64,000 nt of DNA, from positions 124,001 through 188,000 of the forward strand of contig JAYKKM010000311.1 in NCBI GenBank assembly GCA_035772405.1, read 5' to 3'. A program made the translations under genes and the position numbers. This DNA comes from Chrysogorgia sp. JL179-B06. Its lineage: Eukaryota; Cnidaria; Anthozoa; Scleralcyonacea; Chrysogorgiidae. The notes beneath the pieces are model-generated. The model made no database searches, was not told where the DNA came from, and worked only from the letters and a program-made list of their open reading frames with translations. Shown piece by piece: positions 41,232-49,574 of this stretch. Every line of letters begins with the position of its first letter. The first letter of the stretch is position 1.

Positions 41232-42324
41232 TGTATATGGACATAGAGCAAGAACTAAGAGATATTTACTATAATCCATCAACTGGTTACCAATCTGCTG
41301 AAAGACTGTACCAAAGAGCGTTGGAAGACGGCCTAAACGTTAGTAGGACAATGATAAAGGACTGGCTAAAATCCCAAGACACATACACTAGGTACAAACC
41401 AGTTGTTAAGAAACACAAGTTTAGACAAACGTTTGTTGACTATCTGGGTGAGCAGATACAGATGGACTTGGTCGATATGGGTAAGTACAAGCATAAGAAC
41501 AACGGGTACTACTGGATACTAACAGCCACTGAGATCCTTAGTAGGTATGCGTTTACCATACCTGTCTACAGGAAAGACACAGAAAACATGACTAATTAGG
41601 CTGTCGCAAAGTTATTGGAGAAGGCTAAGGTTAGATTTGGCGAGTATCCAAAGCTGGTTCAGTTTGACGATGGTAAGGAATTCTACAACATTGGTGTGAA
41701 AGATCTATTGGAGAAACACGATGTGAAATACTTTAGCACGAACTCTGATAAAAAGGCAGCAGTCGTGGAACGGTTTAATAGAACACTTAAGACGTCTATG
41801 TGGAAGTACTTCTATAGTAAGGGAACGTATAAATGGATTGACATTTTGGATCAGCTCGTTGAAAATTACAACAATACCAAACACAGTACTATTCTAATGA
41901 AACCTAAAGACGTTAATAAGAAAAACGAAAACAAAGTATGGACGACATTGTTTGGACACCATTTCGGTGGGTGCCCACTACCAAAGTTTAAAGTAGGTGA
42001 GACTGTCAGGATATCAAAGTACAAGAGCATATTCACAAAAGGGTATCAGGCTAACTTCACTGAGGAGCTATTCAAAGTGACAAAGGTCATACGTGGCGAC
42101 CCTAACACGTACGAGATAGAGGACCATGAAGGGGAACCTATCATTGGTAAGTTCTACGAGGAAGAGTTGTCGGCCGTTGATAAAAAGACAATGTATATAA
42201 AGTTGAGAAGATACTAAAGAGAAAGAAGGTTAAGGGTAAAAAGATGGCTTTGGTTAAGTGGCTTGGCTATGACAGTAAACACAATTCATGGATACCAGAG
42301 AGTGATATTCAAAACATTGAGTAG
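41231..42324 (+). pseudogene. Polinton integrase with chromodomain, two lesions
   Basis: Likely start ATG 41237. An HTH-like N-terminus (YQSAERLYQRALEDGLNVSR) precedes the DDE core: D in IQMDLVDMGKY, D in VQFDDGKEFYN and E in AAVVERFNRTLK, 33 residues between the last two, as in element A. TAG at 41597-41599 breaks the core between the first and second Asp; the frame is otherwise the same to 42217. A one-base shift near 42200 separates the C-terminal chromodomain (MALVKWLGYDSKHNSWIPES, 42244-42303), which in this family tethers integration to chromatin. Ends TAG 42322-42324. Dead as it stands. Confidence 0.92.
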
Positions 42325-42331
42325 TATATAA

Positions 42332-43738
42332 ATGGCTGAAGGAGGATTTGATGACATCGAAATGCAAGATCGTAAAAAGATTGAGGAGCATAAATACGAG
42401 GAGTTAGAAGAAGAGCTCGACATGCTCAATAATATAATCGCAGAAGACGAGACAGGACAAGAATATAGTAGTATACGTAACAGAATCATTAGGGTGAAAC
42501 AAGAGCTAGAGAGTAGAGACGTGTTACTAAGAGTAAAAAACAGATACATGGAGACATCGTTCGTAGGTAAAAAAGACGGGAAAACAGTTTTAATCACTAG
42601 TAAGGGCAGCGGTGTCACCACTGAGGCCCCAGCAGCGACGTTTGCTGAACCAGAGTCATATGATGACGTCCACGACACGAGCTTCGATTTAGCTTTTGAA
42701 GAGGCGAACGAAATCGAAAGAAGGCTGGGTGAACTAAACACACTCAACAAAGAGTTAATAGTATATGGTATAAAAAGAACCAATCTAATAGATAGAAAAA
42801 TACATAGATTGTATGATAAAAGACTCAGTAATGATGATGTGTCAAGGAGTATAGTCAATAGGTCATACGCGACAAAATCGGGGTCTATTCTTTTCAAACC
42901 GGTAAACAAAGATGGTGAATATTTGAAACCTAAACTAATACTAAAACCTGGAAAAAATGGCTTAGTCTACAGTAAAGACAGTAGAAGTAAAAGTGCGATT
43001 GAACAGTTTAAGCAGTTGGTCGAACAAATCCCTGATACCACAACAACAACAATAACTGACGCTAGAACAGAAAACAAAAACACCACAGTTTCAAGCAACT
43101 TCTCAGTAATTGAAACAGAAGTGGACCACGACAACGTATTTGGGCTAACAGAAGAAGAGAATCGTGATCTACGAGGTGCCCTAAACCCAAGTGATACAAT
43201 CGACTCAAGCACTAGACCACAATTTCTAAGAATACAAGCAGATCATTTTTAGGACACTATTAACGAGACTAGAGACCTTCTTAACAGGGAAGTCGATTCC
43301 ACAAAGGAGTTTGAGTTGAACGAACGATTGACAGGTCTCAAGACAGCTAAGGAAAGAACCTTAGAGCAATTGGAATGTGAGACTGTTAGGGAGCGACAAG
43401 AAGAGGACATCACTCGGTTACAAAAAATAAAGGAGTGGTATAGAGAAAATTGGTTAGGCGCTTCGGCTTTAGGAATAACCATAGCCTCTTTTATCACCAC
43501 AATTATAATATCCGCTAGAAGCGTTGTTTTCAAAGGTGGCCAAGCACTTGGAAAATTAGGAAAAGCTATAGCTAACCTAGCCACAAAGGCTGGTCCTCTA
43601 CTGTCTGGACTGCTAAATATGGTGGCGACTGTGCTGAAGTGGGGAGCTGCAGGCGTATCTTGGTTAGCGTCTAATTTGTGGATCCTAGCGATAGCACTAG
43701 CTTGGTTCGTCTACGATCAGTACAAACAGAGGAAATAA
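42332..43738 (+). pseudogene. Coiled-coil membrane protein, one nonsense codon
   Basis: ATG 42332 follows GTAGTATATAA by one base. The first part (306 aa) is a charged coiled coil (HKYEELEEELDMLNNIIAED; NEIERRLGELNTLNKEL). TAG 43250-43252 stops it, but the same frame continues to 43738 with another coiled coil and three hydrophobic segments (LGASALGITIASFITTIIIS, LGKAIANLATKAGPLLSGLL, SNLWILAIALAWFVYDQY). A coiled coil followed by such repeated hydrophobic segments is common in Polintons; function unknown, possibly virion or membrane assembly. Confidence 0.7.
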
Positions 43739-43754
43739 AACATGTGTTATAATA

Positions 43755-44369
43755 AATGGCTATACGTTAGAGAACCTTGAGTTGGAGTACGAAACTATCG
43801 AGAGTCAAGAGATTGCTGATGAAGTATCATCTCTATACGCATCAGGTAGATCTCTGTCATATGAACACATCACACTAATGAAGACTGTGGAGTGGGATAA
43901 AGGAATCACACTAGTGAATGAGAATATTAATCTGCCGATAAAATCGATGAAATCTGTCGTTTTACTCTTCACAAATAAGACAAGAACTGACAGCGAGGAG
44001 TTCGTCTACCCAAACATAGAGTCAGTCAAACTCACCATAGGTGTGCCGAACATGGTCTACAGTCAAGGAATACCGAAATCAAGACTCTGGGGAGAAGCGA
44101 AAAGACTATTCGGACAAAAACTAGACTCCGACCAGCATATGACTATCCAAAAGTTTTACAAAGACGGTTTCGCTTTGGTTGTTGACCTAAGGTCTATCGA
44201 AGACAACGCAAGAGTTGCAACTGGAAAAAAGATTGTGAACACTCAGTCGGGAATATTGATGGAAATCAATAAAGAAGCCACAACAGCGAACGTCATGTGT
44301 AGAATATTCGTACTCTCCGACGGACTCGTAAACCTTTTCAACAACGATCTACAATCAATCCAATACTAA
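43755..44369 (+). pseudogene. Major capsid protein, C-terminal third only
   Basis: An open frame from about 43755 (NGYTLENLELEYETIE) to 44369, no proper ATG in frame near its start; an ATG at 43756 lies in a different frame and stops after four codons. The content, with ITLVNENINLPIKSMKSVVL and FVYPNIESVKLTIGVPNM, fits the second jelly-roll of a Polinton major capsid protein. The family is normally about 500-650 aa, so the first two thirds are missing, evidently by deletion between 43738 and 43755. Without it the element could not build its own particles. Confidence 0.65.
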
Positions 44370-44386
44370 AACATATAGTATTCTAT
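44366..44386 (+). promoter_or_regulatory. Gene-junction motif before the ATPase
   Basis: CTAAAACATATAGTATTCTAT immediately before ATG 44387, overlapping the stop of the capsid fragment. It is the clearest plus-strand instance of the motif seen at 31645, 31914, 33451, 34664 and 43735. Confidence 0.65.
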
Positions 44387-45040
44387 ATGAAAACGCCTTT
44401 TAACATGCTAATTGTTGGTATGACAGCCTGTGGTAAAACACACTACCTATTGGATATGATAGAGAAAGAATACACGAATCACTTCGAGTATATCATTCTT
44501 ATATGTCCAACATTTGAATGGAACAAAACGTACACAGAGTGGAAATACTTGAGAGACCCAGACTTTATCGCTATTCAGTGTGAGCAAGATAAGGTCAGCG
44601 TAGTCCTCAAATATGTGACTGATATTTATAAAGGCACCAATTCATTAATAATACTAGACGATTGTGCTGGTGGGCAGGACGTCAAAAACAGAACAAGCGA
44701 ACTAGTTAAACTAGCCTTTAGCGCTAGACACTACAACCTATCTACAATAGTCATAACACAACAACTAACCTCAATTAGTAAACCATATCGTGAAAACATC
44801 TCAAAGTTAGTAACATTCTACAACCCTAACAGAAACGATATGAAAATTATCGTAGACGATTACCTCAACGGAGTCGATAAAGTGGAAATTCAGAAAATAA
44901 TAAAACAGTTGAAAGACAACGAGTACGCAAGATTGGAGATACTTCTAAGGCATCCATACTCATACGAAATAGTTATTCCGCGAAAACAAAACATATCGTA
45001 TAATATAGGACATGCCAAAACGCAAGACAAAAAATCTTGA
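44387..45040 (+). CDS. Packaging ATPase, FtsK/HerA (A32-like)
   Basis: 217 aa, intact. Walker A GMTACGKTH near residue 12, Walker B NSLIILDDCA near residue 90, and a sensor-like TIVITQQLTSISK near 128. This is the small genome-packaging ATPase of Polintons, adintovirus-like and other jelly-roll DNA viruses, which drives DNA into the capsid. It follows the capsid gene and its end overlaps the next gene by 29 nt. Confidence 0.93.
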   Translation: MKTPFNMLIVGMTACGKTHYLLDMIEKEYTNHFEYIILICPTFEWNKTYTEWKYLRDPDFIAIQCEQDKVSVVLKYVTDIYKGTNSLIILDDCAGGQDVKNRTSELVKLAFSARHYNLSTIVITQQLTSISKPYRENISKLVTFYNPNRNDMKIIVDDYLNGVDKVEIQKIIKQLKDNEYARLEILLRHPYSYEIVIPRKQNISYNIGHAKTQDKKS

Positions 45041-45545
45041 GACAATTGACGAACTCATTGAAGACATACAAGAAGCAGAACAGGAAGTGATCGATGAACA
45101 ACAAATCGACACACCACAAGTTGACGACACTCCGCAAACTGACGTAGACAAGAAACGAAACGAACTAAGAAGACTCTCAGAGGACGGTGAGATAGATCAA
45201 TCCGTCGCTTATCTTAAAAAGGCCTCAGCTAAAGTTATCAATAAGATCTATGAAGAATGGAAGGTAAAAAGAATGGAGAAAGCGAACATGTTCCTCTGTG
45301 ACCTTTTAATAAGCAAGTTCGCCCACGCGTTAGGAGGGTTCAACGCTATTGAGTCACCTGAAAAGCTCGAAAACGAGTTGATTACTGACCAGTTATTAAA
45401 AAGAGATGTAGAGAAGTTTATATCATACGTATCCCCCTACCTCCCTTGTTTAGGGTTGTTATCAGGTGGACTCACAACTAGTAAACACGTACTTAGCCAC
45501 ATGGCAAGAGGGGAAATCCCCGAGGGGGAACCCCCAAGTGAATAA
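45012..45545 (+). CDS. Unknown acidic/helical protein, 177 aa
   Basis: ATG 45012 preceded by AAAACAAAACATATCGTATA-ATATA. The acidic N-terminus (DELIEDIQEAEQEVIDEQQ) contrasts with a helical middle (INKIYEEWKVKRMEKANMFL, ISKFAHALGGFNAIE) and a hydrophobic segment (YLPCLGLLSGGL). Last gene before the right TIR. A recurrent end-gene in Polintons by my recollection, role unknown. Confidence 0.65.
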   Translation: MPKRKTKNLETIDELIEDIQEAEQEVIDEQQIDTPQVDDTPQTDVDKKRNELRRLSEDGEIDQSVAYLKKASAKVINKIYEEWKVKRMEKANMFLCDLLISKFAHALGGFNAIESPEKLENELITDQLLKRDVEKFISYVSPYLPCLGLLSGGLTTSKHVLSHMARGEIPEGEPPSE

Positions 45546-45629
45546 AACTAACCACAACATAAACGGAAGCGAGTTGAAGTGAGATATTATATATCCAACG
45601 CATGGGACCTAAAAACCACGACAATAAAG

Positions 45630-46086
45630 AACATGGGGGTACCAACGCACTTCTCCAAATCGTGTAGATTCCAAATGGATCTGACTTTTCAAAACCATAT
45701 AGATTCTAAGAAAATGGATCTAATTCTTGGAAAACCGTCAGATCCAAAAATAGGCCACGCCCTTTTTAAGACGTCTCGACCACGCCCTTTTTAAGACGTC
45801 TCGACCATGCCCTTTCTAAGGCATCTCGGCCACGCCCTTTTTAAGACGTCTCGACCACGCCCTTTTTAAGACGTCTTGACCATGCCCTTTTTAAGACGTC
45901 TCGACCATGCCCTTTTTAAGACGTCTCGACCATGCCCTTTTTAAGGCATCTCGACCACGCCCCTTTTTTAAGGAATTCTTGGAATTATCTCAAAAATAAT
46001 TCCAAGAACTTGACCTTGAAACTTGACCTTGAAAATAGATCTGACTTTTGGAAAACTGTCCTGGTACCGCCATGTTCTATACTACT
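45630..46086. repeat. Element B right TIR (457 bp)
   Basis: Reverse complement of 27005-27338 but longer, because its 25-bp repeat array (core GACGTCTCGACCACGCCC, 45765-45970) has about eight units rather than four. Confidence 0.93.
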
Positions 46087-46092
46087 GCTGGA
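46087..46092. other. Element B target-site duplication, right
   Basis: GCTGGA, identical to 26999-27004. Confidence 0.93.
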
Positions 46093-47995
46093 TAGTGTGC
46101 TGATATACCTCTGGCGCTGACGACAAACCAAAAGGTAATCTCTTGTACTGGTATAAACCCTTATGTGTACGAAATGTAGTAACATGACGCGATTCTTCTT
46201 CAAGCTCGATTTGATGGTATCCAGATCGTAAATCTAATTTAGAAAATACCATTGCACCAGCCATGTCTTCCATTAATTCTTCAACTGTAGGAATGTTGTG
46301 GCGTTCTCTTTTTACAGCTACGTTAACCATAGGCATGTCGACACATAGACGAATTTCTGAAGGATTATGCGGTTTCGGTGCAGCTACCAACGGACTTACC
46401 CACGGTGTGGGACCTTGAACTGGTTCGATGATGTCCAAGTCCTCCAATTCGTTTATTTTCGCTTCAATTTTCTTGCGAAGGTGGAATGGTGTTCTACGGC
46501 AAGCTTGAACAACTGGTTGGACTTCAGAATCAAGGTAAATTATTTGCTGGTAATCTTTTAATTTACCAATTCCTTGGAAAATATCATGGTATTCGGTGAC
46601 TAAATCAGGAACTTTCGATGACAGCACCTCTGGTGTGTGATGGTTCCCATGCTTTAAATTATTAATATGCAAAGTTAGTAATCCTAACTGCGTGGCTGTT
46701 GTTACTCCAAGCAACGATCCAGATCCACCTTTGGTGATATAGAATAAAGCAGGAACAGTCCGTCATGACTTTCGTACTTTAGTTTGGAAATCTCCAATTA
46801 GCTGAAGAGGTGTACGAGCCGCGTACGGGAAAATTTTCGTTTTGGACGCTTTAATTTCGCCAGACAGAGTCGTAGGTTGTTGTTGTTTTAAAGATTCGAA
46901 TGCGCGCTCATCCAGAATATTTACACTGGCTCCGCTGTCGATAGTCACCGGTATTGGAGTCAGACTATCAGCGATATGAACGTAAACTTGTTCAAGTTTA
47001 GCTTTACCATGGCCAGAAATGTTGTTGATGGTAAAAGAAAATTCGTCGTCGCTAGGCTCGGAGGACGATATTTCTTCATGTATTTGACTGACAGGTAGTC
47101 GCCTTTCTTGGTTAAACGAAGGCGTCGAATTTCTCTCTTGATCATTTCCCGATCGACATACTTTTGCGAAATGATTCAGTTTGGAACATTTTCGGCATGT
47201 TTTTCCTTGCGCAGGACATTTTTCTTTATGGCCTACACTCCATTCGTTGTCACAGTTGCGACACGCATTGTTATCCTTTTGCTGTTGATTCGGTATGTTT
47301 TCACGGCTTTGGTTGTTTTGACAGCTTTGGTTGTTTTGACGGCTTTGACAATGGTTGTTTTGGCGGCGTCGACTGAAACTCTCTCGACGGCGCTGTTCTT
47401 CTCGATCATCTTCACGTCGATCATTAAGTGCGTTTACTTGTCCATCGCTTTGTTCGGAATTGGACATGATGTGTGCTTGTGCTTGGGAAGTTTCAAACAC
47501 TCTGGCTATTTCTTGGAGTTTCTCTAAAGTCAAACTTTGTTCAGTTAATAAACGACGTTTCAGCTTCGAGGACAGGCATGAGACAATAAAATGATCTCGG
47601 ATTTCTTCTTCGATGTTCGAATATTCACACGACTCAGCTACTGGACGCATTCTGGTGATGTACATCGCTGCGCTTTCCGCACGCTCTTGGATTAGCCGTT
47701 TAAACTTGTAACGCTCAAAGGTGACATTTTTCTTCGGTTTAAAATATCGATCCAATGCATCGCACGCCTGTTGAAAAGTCGTACCATTGTCACTCAGGGT
47801 TTCAAATACTTGCTGAACTCTCTCACCAGCGAGATGTAGAAGAGTGGCTCTCTTTTGGGCATCTTGTGTGATCCCGGACGCAACAATAAAATAATCCAAT
47901 TGCTTGCGCCATTTCGCCCATCGTTGATCTAACGTATGTCGATCCTCATCTATGCCAAAATTAGGAAGTGATGGCATGTGCATCGGCTTCTCCAT
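46093..47995 (-). pseudogene. gag: Gypsy-2 gag, protease and RT N-terminus
   Basis: ATG 47995. The Gag part contains a capsid-like domain (QRWAKWRKQLDYFIVASGIT), an Asn/Gln/Arg-rich linker and one clear zinc knuckle (CRKCSKLNHFAKVC) preceded by a derived one (CRNCDNEWSVGHKEKC). The protease active site is VTIDSGASVNILDERAF near residue 355. TGA 46763-46765 interrupts just after the protease; the same frame continues with the RT fingers and palm (CRRTPFHLRKKIEAKINELE; LDLRSGYHQIELEEES; LPFGLSSAPEVYQ) up to the element B insertion. Gag, protease and pol in a single frame is one of the known gypsy arrangements. Confidence 0.92.
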
Positions 47996-48039
47996 GTTTT
48001 GTGTTTCTTTCTACGTTTTCTTAGTATTTCTTCGAATTA

Positions 48040-48052
48040 ATCCTCGTCGCCA
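48040..48052 (-). other. Gypsy-2 primer binding site (tRNA-Ser)
   Basis: Plus strand ATCCTCGTCGCCA equals the 3' end of tRNA-Ser(GCT) with CCA, one base inside the 5' LTR. Confidence 0.8.
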
Positions 48053-48053
48053 T

Positions 48054-48125
48054 TGTTGAATGTCATCCTCACACTTCGGAGGGCAAACAATAACTTCCTT
48101 TATTTACATAAACACATACACTACA
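48054..48125 (-). repeat. Gypsy-2 5' LTR (72 bp)
   Basis: Partner of 21576-21647. At 72 bp it leaves little room for a promoter, so part of the regulatory sequence may lie in the untranslated leader. Confidence 0.9.
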
Positions 48126-48189
48126 GTGGGTGTCGCGTCATGTGTGGGCCAATATCGTTTGTCATGCGTTAAGCGTGGGTATATAATCA

Positions 48190-48800
48190 ATACGTAACAA
48201 TATCTTAACGAAAGACGAAAAAAGCGCTGAAACGACTTAAAAACGACGATAAAGTCGTGGTACTGCCCACAGAAAAAGGGCACGTAACTGTTGTTATGAA
48301 TAAACGGATTACTACGACAAAATGGACGCTCTAGTTAACGATCAATAAACGTACGAAAAACTCAAACGAGATCCAACGCCATCACTCTAACGCAAACTCG
48401 ACAACAAAATGTTCTCACTGAGAAAGACAAACGCTATTGACTTACAAACTTTGTGCCGCGACCACATAAACTGTACATGTACGGATTACTTAAACGTCAC
48501 AAACCGCAAATACCCATGACTTTCTGTGGGTCTCCTACTTACGAACTCGCCAAATACCTAACAAATTTACTTAAACCACTAACAAACCAATCACAACACA
48601 ATCTTCAATCTACCGAAAACTTTATCAACGCTATCAAAACAGCACAAATGCCAGACGATTTTAAACTTGTGTCTTTTGATGTGAAATCACTGTTTACCTG
48701 CAGTATTCCACTTCAACTGGCCATACAATTTTTCTCGCTCTTTTCACCTCCGATCATTTGTAATGTCTTTGAGGCCTTGTTTACAAGTTAAATTTGCAAA
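48190..48800 (+). pseudogene. Penelope-like RT, N-terminal fragment
   Basis: Several frames with stops. Recognisable: DDKVVVLPTEKGHVTVVMNK near 48260-48305, GLLKRHKPQIPM near 48487, CGSPTYELAKYLTNLLKPL near 48525 and DDFKLVSFDVKSLFT near 48655, in the order found in Penelope-like reverse transcriptases. The active-site half and endonuclease are absent. Gypsy-2 sits just upstream, inside what seems to be the same element. Confidence 0.75.
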
Positions 48801-49574
48801 GAGATAAGTTCCTTTTTATAGAGTTAGATAATAAATATCTTATTCAGTGGCAGAACAGGGAATCGTCGATGGCGGAGGACAAAACCCGAAATTTTCCGAA
48901 AAAAATCTACTCGAAGACGAATTTACGGCAGTGTGGTTACATATATAATTACAGTTAGGTAAGCAATACGTACAGTGATGAAACGGTTCACGGCAAAGCC
49001 GCAACTATCTAGGGGGTCTGTTATATTTAGATATTTTTGAAAATAAACAGCTAAGGGAGCTGTCATTAATTCCACCCGGGAGGGGGGATAAGGAAAACTG
49101 AAAATTATTGTTAAAGTTTCGTGACCCAACCAAATTTCCCCGGATGGTTTCATGGCCCAACACATCTTAAATTTTCAATTTTCATTCATAAGAACAATAC
49201 AGGATTGCTGGGAACTGAGGGTACTCTGCCATATAGAGCAAGGACAAAATATCAACTCTGTTTTCAGCCAGGTTTTTGTATTCCTGAACTCTTAATCTTG
49301 AAGTAAGGAGTTCAACTTTTCTTTGGGTGTGATATGGATATTTCTTGAACTTACATAGGGTATATCAATTCCAAAATACAAATATTTGTTTTCTTCGATT
49401 AGTTTTGATACTAATCAAAAAGGTTTCACGGCGCATCAAAGGTTTTCCAAATATTTTCGTAACCCCGCCAACTTTTGATTTATAGTTTCATTTCCCTGCA
49501 CTTTTCCTTCTGCCCCCTCCCTGGTGGAATTAATGACAGCTCGCTTATATAATGAAGCTAAAAACGCGTAGAGG
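48801..49574. other. Non-coding spacer
   Basis: Contains an AATTCCACCCGGGAGGG / CCCTCCCTGGTGGAATTAATGACAGCT inverted pair (about 49060-49090 and 49510-49540). No gene recognised. Confidence 0.5.

Larger units (their letters stand above)
27005..46086. mobile_element. Element B: Polinton/Maverick, 19.1 kb
   Basis: Bounded by TIRs beginning AGTAGTATAG and ending CTATACTACT with a perfect 6-bp duplication (GCTGGA) in the Gypsy-2 RT gene. Gene set is diagnostic: protein-primed DNA polymerase B, integrase with chromodomain, FtsK/HerA-type packaging ATPase, single-jelly-roll minor capsid protein and the C-terminal part of the major capsid protein. Genes from 27886 to 40566 read leftward and from 40584 to 45545 rightward. 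I did not find an adenain-type protease. The element is defective (polymerase frameshift, integrase nonsense codon and frameshift, coiled-coil gene nonsense, most of the major capsid gene gone) and contains a 3-kb non-viral insertion. Confidence 0.97.
21576..48125 (-). mobile_element. Gypsy-2, Ty3/gypsy with 72-bp LTRs, split by element B
   Basis: Minus-strand retrotransposon bounded by 72-bp LTRs (21576-21647 and 48054-48125; one mismatch) with TG...CA ends. GTGGG at 21571-21575 and 48126-48130 is a 5-bp target duplication. Gag lies at 46763-47995, RT starts at 46714 and resumes after element B at 26998, and integrase ends at 24843. Removing element B and one GCTGGA copy makes the RT frame continuous. 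Gag, protease and pol share one reading frame, broken by TGA 46763-46765 and TAA 26301-26303. About 3.1 kb of non-coding sequence between integrase and the 3' LTR is mostly another repeat. Confidence 0.93.
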
